DNA of 64,000 bases from Caldicellulosiruptor hydrothermalis 108 (GTDB lineage: Bacteria > Bacillota > Thermoanaerobacteria > Caldicellulosiruptorales > Caldicellulosiruptoraceae), in contig NC_014652.1 in NCBI RefSeq assembly GCF_000166355.1, forward strand, positions 2,466,501 through 2,530,500. The letters are read 5' to 3'. Numbering within the stretch: the stretch's first letter is position 1; every line of letters starts with the position of its first letter. The notes beneath the pieces were generated by a model. The model did not search any database. It saw only the letters and a list, made by a program, of their open reading frames with translations, and was not told where the DNA came from. Position numbers and translations under genes: made by a program. Positions 27,501 to 34,132 of the stretch are shown here, one piece after another.

Positions 27501-27622
27501 AATGAATTTACAAACAGATTGCTATTGGGTTCTTCCGAATACACTCTAATAGGAACAAAACTAATTATTATTGAAAATAATGTTATCAAAGAAAATATCT
27601 TTTTATAAATTCTTCTGACCAT
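21599..27622 (-). CDS. Giant cell-surface GH87 alpha-glucanase with five trefoil-like repeats and SLH anchors
   Basis: 2007 residues from the ATG at 27622, 9 nt after GGAGGAGGT; the longest reading adds 34 residues upstream, and the following numbers use that longer form. Signal peptide 36-63. Five repeats of about 135-145 residues (85-228, 250-393, 410-540, 543-681, 690-822), each with three sub-repeats (YRIKN...YLYE, NRATGHYINIE, YIHVE...W.F), look like ricin/fascin-type beta-trefoils. Then a CBM6/35-like module (851-975), a second EAE module (990-1140), the GH87 beta-helix (1151-1510; D1300, D1323, D1324), a fibronectin type III domain (1523-1612), an unassigned region (1655-1855) and three SLH domains (1856-1905, 1917-1968, 1983-2035) with TRAE/TREQ motifs. 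It would be held on the S-layer. Promoter and operator 3 lie upstream. Confidence 0.87.
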   Translation of the reverse strand: MVRRIYKKIFSLITLFSIIISFVPIRVYSEEPNSNLFVNSLDGNIKVITGSVIYRIENKYKAGQYLYEDSNNQVAYGTPDIFDMRSHWVIEDAGNGKYRIRNRATGHYMNIEGQEYGSNPPLKCSEIQEDWASARFEIKLFEGDYDQGTYVVKSELNSNYVLHIEQDDGVAHVSNWAQETWGSAHWVFRDATNYDNSNLGSPEPPTGTQPPEIVPNQYYRIQNEWKQYEYLYDDNGIVKYGTPNSEDERFIWMIEEYNGNYRIKNKATGNYINIEGHKIVDKTYSNGYWADVVKCSQWQDKNTFLWQLKPQGNSYNIMTVADQNLYPNFGLHVEDQLGTLQCSDVNPTWGSMKWNFRTLDEPIVSKPVEKPDFSGSEYWLIKNYWTKLYLMEKEGKLIYGNINKNDESVQWAVEKQGEYYRLRNKKSGHYINIKNNMDYVEVSSVDPNDLSAQWNIEYGTKTGYVVIQNPSNPNQYINVEAKKGYAQCTQIDPSWGSPQWMFIPANVNQQYVRIKSVYNNGYMYEDKDGRVRFSPTVDVNNPVSHWLIEIFGNAKRIKNRATGHYLAVESLLNGNEMVDPLESMNIQDDWMSALWTINSVGDNVYSLQNVYRSECYIHVEENTDYVYCNNNVSSNSQKVQWTLEPVNCEIPFSIPTGYVRIKNNLTGSYLYENLNGVILYGNNPPNDGRAHWKIEIENGIAKIKNRVTGHYISIDNKTRYVEALPQEMIKEGANWIIEVSDATNYVLIKSNMPERETDYINIENQAGYVECSLVSNELGSAKWAFEEAPENFEVPNNESISKNTEQITPILNYINPRFEAEEAFYSGGACVSKDNEGYSGAGYVAGLDMQGSRIVFNVNVPSEGLYKVVIGYSNGTNSLKTLTLYANGIKEKKVSFSQTGSWTKWNSIVDNIFLRQGLNTIMLQYDEDDSGNVFIDYIEVPNCINNSSNGATINFTRYEAENAVTNGEIIEQDRTYRTIASEASGRRAVKLFQNGHYINFVLTKPANAIVIRYCIPDSSEGGGIEAPINLYINGEFSKSIILSSEHSWVYGVFPWSDDPKQGNPHRFFEEVRVILDNYMPAGTVITLKKDENCSAEYYYIDFIETEIVPKPYSMPENYISILDFGAIPNDNIDDTQALVNCIETAKSQHKGVWIPEGTFNFDSEKIALDNVVIRGAGMWYTVLKGKYATFLIVGDNVGIYDLSIEGEETTRIDSHPAAIESDYNATTIKNITIQNLWIEHSKVGIWINNGNNVYISGCRIRNTYADGINLTYGTKYSMIENTHIRYTGDDGIALWAQKDPNNPDDVTHNVEGNIVRFNTIEMPWLASNIGIYGGKNNIVSDNLLVDTIAFGGGINISSKIDYHPYPFEGFLYIERNRLIRCGGREWNFNQDFGAIWVNCAGMDINGEIIVRSNEILDSTYQGISINGSNSLNNFTFENNIINQTGTWGINILSTAKGSGIFRNNTILNTKINEFFNGSRYFTPLLTNDMVFPSWAEGGKLSVKEVTSNSVTLQFPAAVDNGLVTYYKLIWNDSMVTLKSTYKNFTIKNLTSGQEYLFKLYAIDNTGNLSPQPLTLLVRIPKEVGDSGNTVQTFYFEQKNNVANEEKENNVRFEGEKEEKIVEKEMVNLIEEAIKNKVQKISLDVEKYGFNNTLTLPENAFNLAKVENASTLIEVKYQNTSIEIPVNFIEDLKKNILKSMASNNLVLNIKITKPEQKIIDIVNKILKSSGLEAIEKPINFEIYLTSADKTINVDRIGLFTITKNIALEKQITKEKLSTVFIDVYNNLIIPTPSIFDISDNKMNVRIFGNTIGIFVVVKNNKSFNDINGHWAAKEIELLNNKLIVNGIRQNEFAPQRNITRAEFVTMLVRALGLWINSKDKIKFKDIDEKDWYTNSINTAVNLGLVNGFNDGTFRPNDYITREQMVAMIIRTLSVLNNKFKLINTQENLARFADSYYISPWAKQYVSTAIQLGLIKGKTFELLAPKDFATRAEAAVMLVRFLTIANLAN

Positions 27623-27752
27623 TATACACATACCTCCTCCCTTTATATATCTCTCCCTTTGATAAGTCAAAATTTTAATATTTAGTGAAGTGATATTAAT
27701 CTTGCATATGTCACTTCCTTTCATATTAAATCTGAATATAATACAGATTAGG

Positions 27753-27764
27753 TTAACCGCTTAA
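27753..27764. promoter_or_regulatory. LacI-type operator 3 (TTAACCGCTTAA)
   Basis: One base different from operator 1 (TTAATCGCTTAA), placed 8 nt after the -10 box of the giant GH87 promoter, roughly +2 to +13. It links this gene, 12 kb from the regulator, to the same control. Confidence 0.7.
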
Positions 27765-27772
27765 CTATCTAA

Positions 27773-27801
27773 ATTATATTAATACTATTTTAAATTGTCA
27801 A
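27773..27801 (-). promoter_or_regulatory. Consensus promoter of the giant GH87 gene
   Basis: On the minus strand a perfect TTGACA (27796-27801), 17-nt spacer and perfect TATAAT (27773-27778). This is the strongest-looking promoter in the window, in keeping with a heavily expressed surface protein that needs tight repression. The leader to the ATG at 27622 is about 145 nt. Confidence 0.82.
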
Positions 27802-28005
27802 TATTTTTGTTAAATATGTTGTAATATTTGTTTAAAACAAAAATACCTTATAATTAAAGGCAATATCATAATTCTATAAACAACTATATAGCTTTTTTCT
27901 ATTGATTTAATCTTAACTGCATAAACATTTTTGAAAACTAAAAAATTTCTGTAAATCAAGAGCTACAATGAACTTAATAAAAGTTTTACCTTTTGAAAAA
28001 CAAAA
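27802..28005. other. AT-rich intergenic stretch without a recognised feature
   Basis: About 200 bp between the giant GH87 promoter and the mannosidase terminator. It is very AT-rich with homopolymer runs. I see no ORF, RNA gene or repeat in it; an UP element for the neighbouring strong promoter would be possible. Confidence 0.5.
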
Positions 28006-28069
28006 CCCCCTCTGGCATTGAATTATTCTCATCACACAAACTTAAAAACTCGCCACATGCCAGAGAGGG
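28006..28069 (-). terminator. Terminator after the GH2 gene
   Basis: CTCTGGCAT (28010-28018) pairs with ATGCCAGAG (28057-28065), extended by C/G pairs, around a loop of about 38 nt. On the minus strand it is followed by GTTTTGTTTTTC. It lies 32 bp past the GH2 stop. Confidence 0.7.
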
Positions 28070-28101
28070 TTACAAGAGTATTCTGTGTAGAAGTATTTAG
28101 T

Positions 28102-30543
28102 TTACCTTATCACCAACTCAACCAAATCACAAACCCTGTTAACTTTGGCGTCATTTAAACGAATTTTGTACTCCTTTTCAGGTCTTGCAAAGATGAAGTT
28201 ATCTTCTACATCCTTGTCAGCTTCAATTATAAGGCAAATTGCAGGAGTTTTGGGTTTTATTATAATATGGTCATCTTCTATTCTGTACTCAAACTGGCAG
28301 GGTTTTAGTTCAAGGTTTATTGGCTTTTCAAATACAAAGTAGTTTTCGTACTCCACTTCATCAACAAAAAGGCTCACAAAAACTATGCTTTCCAAAAGCC
28401 CTCTGTCTATCTTATCCCCAATTACAGCCGTTTCAACATGTTTGGGTATATATAACCACTCACCCTTTAAAATATTCAAGTTTTCTACTTTCTCAGAAAA
28501 TACTTCTATTACACTATTTTTAGGAATTTCTACAGCAAGATCTTTCTCATAAAGTTTCTGCCCATCAAAGTTCCAGATTGTAATACTTAGCTTGCCTTGT
28601 TTTGTCTTCAAATCATCGCTTACAACATAAACTTTAAGCTTTCCATCCTCATACTCAACAACTGGCAAAAACTTTGCAAATAACCTTTTTGACTCATAGT
28701 AAAGTGCCTTTCTTCTTTTCAAGTAATCAATTGATGACCATGATATAACAGGCCAGCAATCGTTAAGTTGCCAGTAAAGAGCACCGGCAGTTCTAAACTT
28801 ATTTTTACGATAATGTTCAACAGCGGTTTTAATGGCCTCTTTTTGAACAAACTGTGAAAGGTAAACAAAAGAGTCAAAGTCTTTTGGAAGACCAACTGAG
28901 CCTGCCATGTACCTGATAAGTCTTTCTAAGCCCTCTTCCTGCTTTTCGTGCATTCTCAAAGTTTTTGAAAAGATTGTTTGGTCTTTAAGAGGAATGTACT
29001 TTTTCATTGTGTCAAGGTGTGCAGCTGCCTGAAAACCAAACTCGCTCACAAACCTTGCATTGTCGTGTTTGTAGTAAATGTAGTCTTTCCAGCCAGCCCA
29101 GATATCCCATGTGTGCTTGTCGCCAGCTTTTTCGCTGTTTGGATGATCACCTCCATACGGGCTTGAGATATGATATGGTCTTGTTGGATCAAGTTTTGCT
29201 AAAATTTCAGGAAGCACCTTTTTATATATCCTGTTGCCCAAAAACTCTGGGTCGCTGATGTGCCACCAGTCTACAAAGCCCCAGTTGTTTTCGTTATTTC
29301 CACACCACAGCACAATGCATGGATGGTTTCTGAGCCTCTTTATCTGGTACTCTGCCTCTTCCTTGAAATTCTCAACGAAAAAGTCAAACTCATCAGGATA
29401 GATTGAGCATGCAAACATGAAATCCTGCCACACCATTATACCGTTTTTGTCACACTCATCGTAAAACCAGTCATACTCATAAATTCCGCCGCCCCATACT
29501 CTTAACATGTTCATGCTTGCATCTTTTGCCATTTTAATTAATTCTTTATAGTCATCTTCTTTCAGCCTTGGCAGGATGGAATCAGCAGGTATCCAGTTTG
29601 CACCTTTTGCAAAAATCTTTTGACCGTTTATTTCAAATATAAAGCTCTCGCCATACTCATCTTTTTCTTTTATAATCCTAACAGTCCTGAGCCCTGTTGT
29701 AACCTTCCTTTCTTGAAATTCATTTGAACTCTTCGCAGTTATTTTAAACTCATACAAAGAAGGCTCCCCATACCCGTTTGGCCACCAAAGTTTGGGGTTT
29801 TCTATCTCAATCCTTTCATCAATAAAATACCCCTCTTTTGATTTATAAACCTCTGGAAAAATTTTCATAGAAAAGCTACCATCAAATACCTCTATCTCAA
29901 CTTCGGATGGTTTTTCAAAACAGTTTATCTTTGCAAACACCCTTACAATGGCAAGCTCATCTGAGATACTTTCCACTTTTACAAACTTATCTTGAATTTC
30001 AAGCCCATTGTGAAGTTCCAAATATACGCTCTTCCAGATTCCTATCTGGAGAATTCTTGGCCCCCAGTCCCAGCCGTACGAATACTGCGACTTTCTTATC
30101 CAGCTTCTCTGCGGATAGCTGTAACTTGACTGGTAAATACTTTTGAGTCTTTCTGCCTCTTTTATTGGTGAATGAAGCACCACCTTCAAAATGTTTTTTC
30201 CTTTTTTAAGTGCAAGACTCACATCAAATTCATATTTTAAAAACATGTTGTCAGTCTTTCCTAAATAATGGTCATTTAAATAAATCTCAGATACCGTATC
30301 AATTCCTTCAAACACAAGCTTTTTGACCTGAAAATCGACATTATCAACATCAAACTCTTTTACATACTCAAAATCTTTCTCTTCCAGATCATAAAACAAA
30401 ACCTCGTTTGTAGCATAAAAAGGGTCGGGAAGTTTTCCAAGATTGATTAAATCAAGCTGGACACATCCTGGCACGCTTGCCTCATAGTACTCATTTTGAC
30501 CGACTTCTCTGAACTTCCACTTTCCGTCAAGACTTATTTTCAC
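28102..30543 (-). CDS. Beta-mannosidase, glycoside hydrolase family 2
   Basis: 813 residues, no signal peptide, cytoplasmic. N-terminal jelly roll (1-180; SYGWDWGPR is characteristic of beta-mannosidases), immunoglobulin-like domain, then a TIM barrel with acid/base E418 in WCGNNENNW and nucleophile E501 in VSEFGFQ. Removes mannose from non-reducing ends of beta-mannosides. GTG start, with AGGAGGGC 7 nt upstream. It lies directly behind a sugar ABC transporter, which likely imports its substrates, but the terminator at 30658 separates the two, so it may have its own promoter (TATAAT on the minus strand near 30588). Confidence 0.92.
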   Translation of the reverse strand: MKISLDGKWKFREVGQNEYYEASVPGCVQLDLINLGKLPDPFYATNEVLFYDLEEKDFEYVKEFDVDNVDFQVKKLVFEGIDTVSEIYLNDHYLGKTDNMFLKYEFDVSLALKKGKNILKVVLHSPIKEAERLKSIYQSSYSYPQRSWIRKSQYSYGWDWGPRILQIGIWKSVYLELHNGLEIQDKFVKVESISDELAIVRVFAKINCFEKPSEVEIEVFDGSFSMKIFPEVYKSKEGYFIDERIEIENPKLWWPNGYGEPSLYEFKITAKSSNEFQERKVTTGLRTVRIIKEKDEYGESFIFEINGQKIFAKGANWIPADSILPRLKEDDYKELIKMAKDASMNMLRVWGGGIYEYDWFYDECDKNGIMVWQDFMFACSIYPDEFDFFVENFKEEAEYQIKRLRNHPCIVLWCGNNENNWGFVDWWHISDPEFLGNRIYKKVLPEILAKLDPTRPYHISSPYGGDHPNSEKAGDKHTWDIWAGWKDYIYYKHDNARFVSEFGFQAAAHLDTMKKYIPLKDQTIFSKTLRMHEKQEEGLERLIRYMAGSVGLPKDFDSFVYLSQFVQKEAIKTAVEHYRKNKFRTAGALYWQLNDCWPVISWSSIDYLKRRKALYYESKRLFAKFLPVVEYEDGKLKVYVVSDDLKTKQGKLSITIWNFDGQKLYEKDLAVEIPKNSVIEVFSEKVENLNILKGEWLYIPKHVETAVIGDKIDRGLLESIVFVSLFVDEVEYENYFVFEKPINLELKPCQFEYRIEDDHIIIKPKTPAICLIIEADKDVEDNFIFARPEKEYKIRLNDAKVNRVCDLVELVIR

Positions 30544-30657
30544 AGTCTTTGCCCTCCTGTTTTTTTGATAGTCTTTTCAGAATTTATTATAATATTTCTC
30601 ACCACAAGTTTCTCTTTCTTTATTTTTAGTCTTTATCTCATTTTTTAAGAAAAAATA

Positions 30658-30681
30658 AAAGGGTGAAAATCTTCACCCTTT
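30658..30681 (-). terminator. Terminator of the sugar ABC transporter operon
   Basis: AAAGGGTGAA / TTCACCCTTT, a perfect 10-bp stem with a 4-nt loop, followed on the minus strand by TATTTTTTC. The stem contains the stop codon of the last permease gene. Confidence 0.88.
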
Positions 30682-31512
30682 GACAGCTCCTGCAACAAGT
30701 CCTTGGATTACTCTTTTGTTAAATATCAGATACACCACAATCACAGGAAGTATTGCAATTGTGATTGCTGCCATAAGCTGAGTGTATTTTACTGTGTACT
30801 GAGAAGAGAAATTAGTAAGACCAACAGGCAAAGTCTTCAAAGCATCACTTTTTATCAAAACAAGGGCAAAAGAAAACTCGTTCCATGAAGACAAACTGCT
30901 TAGAATCACAACTGTTGAAATAATCGGCTTGCAAATGGGAAGAATGATCCTAAAAAGGGTTGTAGTAAGTGTCGCTCCATCAATGTACGCAGCTTCTTCA
31001 ATCTCGTGCGGAATATCTTTTATAAAGTTTTCCATCAAAAATATTGCCATTGGAAGTCCAAGCCCTACATATGGCAAAATCAACGTTATTCTTTTGTCCA
31101 AAAGTCCAAGCACTTTGAACTCAACAAACATCGGAACAAGCAGAGCATGGATTGGTATTAGCATCCCTGCCAAAAACATTGTGTAAAGAAAATTTCTCCC
31201 TGCAAATCTGTATCTTGCAAAGAAGTACCCAACTACGAAGCTAAACAAAACAATCAAGATGACTGAGACAACTGTTGTAAATAGGCTGTTGAAAAAGTAT
31301 ATGTGCATCTTTGCAGTTTTGATGGCATTTATATAATTTTCAAAGGTTGGGTGGGCTGGCAGGGCGGCAATGTTTAGTGCAAATTCTTTTTCTGTCTTCA
31401 GTGATGAATAAATAAGCCAGACAATCGGGAAAATACATGAAAGTGATAGCAGCATCACAAAAGCGTTTATAATCAAAGCTCCTATTCTTGATAGTATCCT
31501 TTTGAGCGTCAT
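30673..31512 (-). CDS. Sugar ABC transporter permease (MalG/UgpE type)
   Basis: 279 residues with six predicted transmembrane helices and the EAA loop EIEEAAYIDGATLTTTLFRIILPI that docks the ATPase (quoted region near 176-199 lies between helices). The C-terminus QGLVAGAVKG is typical of this CUT1 family. Overlaps the upstream permease by 4 bp (ATGA). No ATPase gene is present; CUT1 systems commonly share a distant MsmK/MalK-type ATPase. Confidence 0.92.
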   Translation of the reverse strand: MTLKRILSRIGALIINAFVMLLSLSCIFPIVWLIYSSLKTEKEFALNIAALPAHPTFENYINAIKTAKMHIYFFNSLFTTVVSVILIVLFSFVVGYFFARYRFAGRNFLYTMFLAGMLIPIHALLVPMFVEFKVLGLLDKRITLILPYVGLGLPMAIFLMENFIKDIPHEIEEAAYIDGATLTTTLFRIILPICKPIISTVVILSSLSSWNEFSFALVLIKSDALKTLPVGLTNFSSQYTVKYTQLMAAITIAILPVIVVYLIFNKRVIQGLVAGAVKG

Positions 31513-32393
31513 TGTGTCTTTCCCCCCATTAATTTTCGCGAAAGCAGAATTATTGCAAGGCTCAATACAAGTATTCCCACAGAGATTGTAGAACCATAAC
31601 CAAGTTTGAACATTATAAACGAATTATTGTAAGCATACTGTGCCATGACCATTGAACTTTTACCAGGACCACCGCCTGTCATGACATATATATGGTCAAA
31701 CACCTTCATATTTCCTGCAATACAGAGCATCACAGAAACTTTCAAAGTGTCTGCCAAAAGAGGCAATATGATATAAATTGTTCTTTTAAACCCGTCTGCA
31801 CCGTCTATTTCGGCTGCTTCAAATATTTCTTTCGGAATAGATTGAAGCGACGCCATCAAAATCACAAGGTAAAATCCGATGTACTGCCATATAAGTGGCA
31901 CAGAAACAGAGTAGATAACTATCTTTGGGTCGTCAAGCCATGGCTTTATCAAGCTTTCAAGACCAATTGCTCTTAAAACCCAGTTTAAAATCCCTATCTG
32001 CTGGTTATATATGAGCGTCCAGATAAAACCTATTACAACTGCAGATAGAACAACAGGCAAAAATATTACTGTGCGGTGAAACTCTTTGAACTTTAAAACC
32101 CTTGTTGTCATAAGGGCAGCTAAGACAAATGCAATGCCAATCTGCCCAACAATGCAAAGTAAGGTAATTATTACATTGTTTTTAAACGACAGCCAAAAAT
32201 CTGTGTCTTTTATAAGTTCTGCATAGTTCGAAAGTCCAACAAATCTCATTCTTGGCCCACCAGACCAGTCATAAAGACTATACTTGAGCGCCAAAATGAG
32301 CGGCATGACAACAACAAATACATACCATAAAACCGGCAAAGCCAAATACCCAATGAAAACTCTTGATTTTGGTTTAAAAAGTCCTCTTTCCAT
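31509..32393 (-). CDS. Sugar ABC transporter permease (MalF/UgpA type)
   Basis: 294 residues, six predicted transmembrane helices, EAA loop EIFEAAEIDGADGFKR and the family segment DWSGGPRMRFVGLSNYAEL after the first helix. Pairs with the downstream permease to form a CUT1 channel. ATG with GAGGTGAG upstream. A stem-loop separates it from the binding-protein gene. Confidence 0.92.
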   Translation of the reverse strand: MERGLFKPKSRVFIGYLALPVLWYVFVVVMPLILALKYSLYDWSGGPRMRFVGLSNYAELIKDTDFWLSFKNNVIITLLCIVGQIGIAFVLAALMTTRVLKFKEFHRTVIFLPVVLSAVVIGFIWTLIYNQQIGILNWVLRAIGLESLIKPWLDDPKIVIYSVSVPLIWQYIGFYLVILMASLQSIPKEIFEAAEIDGADGFKRTIYIILPLLADTLKVSVMLCIAGNMKVFDHIYVMTGGGPGKSSMVMAQYAYNNSFIMFKLGYGSTISVGILVLSLAIILLSRKLMGGKTQ

Positions 32394-32446
32394 AGAAGTA
32401 TACTCACCTCTGAAAAATTTTTCTAAATTTATACTTTCTAACTAAA

Positions 32447-32473
32447 AGAGGAGGGCAAACTCTTCCCTCCCCT
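32447..32473 (-). promoter_or_regulatory. Hairpin between binding-protein and permease genes
   Basis: AGAGGAGGG (32447-32455) pairs with CCCTCCCCT (32465-32473) with one wobble and a 9-nt loop; CTCTTTTAG follows on the minus strand. Such intercistronic hairpins commonly set binding protein above permease levels. Confidence 0.55.
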
Positions 32474-32513
32474 TTCTGTTTATTGGTGAAAATTTAAAAT
32501 TAAACCATCTTCT

Positions 32514-33866
32514 TTATTTAGAAGCCTCTCTTTCGTACTCCTGCTGAATCTTTTGAGCAAGCTTTTCAGGTGTAAGCGTGCCTATTATCATGTCCTGAAG
32601 GCCACTGTTCATAACCTCAATCACACCGGGTGATAGCTGAACATCATAAACAGGAACATATTTTATATTCTTCGCAAGCTGTTGATATTTCTTCGCAAGA
32701 GTAGAAAGCTTACTTTCATCATAATTTGTAACCTTTGTTGCCGGGAAACCACCTTTTTCAAGCATGGGTCTTGAATATGCCTCGCTCGAGAGTGCTTTTA
32801 AAAGTTCAATGGCAGCATTTTTCTTGCTCCCATCAAGGTTTGCATTTATTTGAAACGCCCAGCCAGCACCGCCTGAAACTGTGTTTGGCAATCCTTTCCC
32901 ACCTGGCACAGGCGGAATTATAGCAAGCTCTGTTGCATCCAAAACATCCTTTGGAGCCTCATTTGTCACAAGCGAAATTGCCCAGCCACCTTCAAAGAAC
33001 ATTGCAGCTTTTTTGTTGTAATAAAGAGTCCTTTGCTGGTTGTTGTCAAGCGAGTTGATATCGCTGTTAAATGCCTTCATCTTAACAAGCTCATCAATTG
33101 CCCTGAGCGCATTTACAAACTCTGGGTCGGTAAACTTTGCACCTTTTCTATCTCTTATAGACACAAACCAGTCTGTCCCTGTGAACCTGTCACCAAGAGT
33201 GCTCAGAATACACGACTCAACAAGCCATTTTCCTTTGTTTCCTGCAGTGATTGGAATATAACCTTTTGCTCTGAGTTTTTTGACAGCATCTTTAAACTCA
33301 TTCCAATCTTTTGGAAACTCATTTATACCTGCTTCCTTGAAAATTTCTCTGTTGTAGAATATAAGGGACGTTGGCTGAACCTGGATTGGTATTCCCAGTA
33401 TCTTGTCTCCTCTTTTGAAATCGTCAAACGCACCCTCAACAAAGCTATTTTTCCATGCCATGTCACTGTCAAGCGCATCATTTAAAGGCGCAATCTGACC
33501 GTTGTTGTAAAATGGGTCAACCATTGAACCCTTGATAACAAACACATCTGGAAGTTCTCCACCGGCAGCCAGTGTCTTTATCTTTGTCTCATAAGTGTCA
33601 TGCGACAGAGCTTCCTGTTTTATTGTCACATTCGGATGTGCTTTTTTGTACTCATTTAGTGCATTGTAAAAACCATCGCTTATTGCACTGCCATCGTTTG
33701 TAAACATGTGAGTAAACGTTAAAGTAATTTTTTCTTCGATGTTTTTGTTCTGGCTGCTCTGCTGTGGCTGCTCAGCTGTCTTTTTCTTGCAGGCAGCAAG
33801 CGAAAGCACAAGTCCAAAAACCACTAAAATAGCCAAAACTCTTTTTATAAATCTTGAGTTTTTCAT
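32514..33866 (-). CDS. Sugar-binding lipoprotein of a CUT1 ABC transporter
   Basis: 450 residues of the family 1 extracellular binding proteins. Signal peptide with lipobox LAAC (C26), followed by a charged linker KKKTAEQPQQ. The fold motif TLAAGGELPDVF (near 100) and AMFFEGGWAISL (near 295) are typical. First gene of the operon, divergent from the YesM-like kinase, and with a downstream beta-mannosidase; likely ligand a manno-oligosaccharide, by context only. GGGAGG precedes the ATG. Confidence 0.92.
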   Translation of the reverse strand: MKNSRFIKRVLAILVVFGLVLSLAACKKKTAEQPQQSSQNKNIEEKITLTFTHMFTNDGSAISDGFYNALNEYKKAHPNVTIKQEALSHDTYETKIKTLAAGGELPDVFVIKGSMVDPFYNNGQIAPLNDALDSDMAWKNSFVEGAFDDFKRGDKILGIPIQVQPTSLIFYNREIFKEAGINEFPKDWNEFKDAVKKLRAKGYIPITAGNKGKWLVESCILSTLGDRFTGTDWFVSIRDRKGAKFTDPEFVNALRAIDELVKMKAFNSDINSLDNNQQRTLYYNKKAAMFFEGGWAISLVTNEAPKDVLDATELAIIPPVPGGKGLPNTVSGGAGWAFQINANLDGSKKNAAIELLKALSSEAYSRPMLEKGGFPATKVTNYDESKLSTLAKKYQQLAKNIKYVPVYDVQLSPGVIEVMNSGLQDMIIGTLTPEKLAQKIQQEYEREASK

Positions 33867-34132
33867 AGATTTTACCTCCCTCTTGTTTCTTGATTTTCAT
33901 TTCTACTGTCAATTATACAAATTTGATTATGCAATTTGTAGGTAACAATCTTATTAAAACTTCTATTATTTTAACACATTTGCTGTTTTATTATTCGTTT
34001 AAGATTGTCTCCAAACAAATATTCGAAAATTATAAATTTTTATCTTTCCGGAATCTTTTGCCCTTGTTATTTAAGTACCTTCTGTGCTATTTTAATCTTA
34101 AAAGATTTTTATATTAGAAAGGAATCGGTAAA

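Noticed and set aside
27625-27724. Longer N-terminus of the giant GH87 starting at 27724
   Set aside because: It would put 34 mostly charged residues before the signal peptide, and the strong GGAGGAGGT site fits only the ATG at 27622.
33867-34132. Promoter pair in the divergent gap between the sugar-binding lipoprotein and yesM-like gene
   Set aside because: Several TATAAT-like strings occur in this AT-rich 266-bp gap, but none has a -35 at a 16-18 bp spacing, so I list none.
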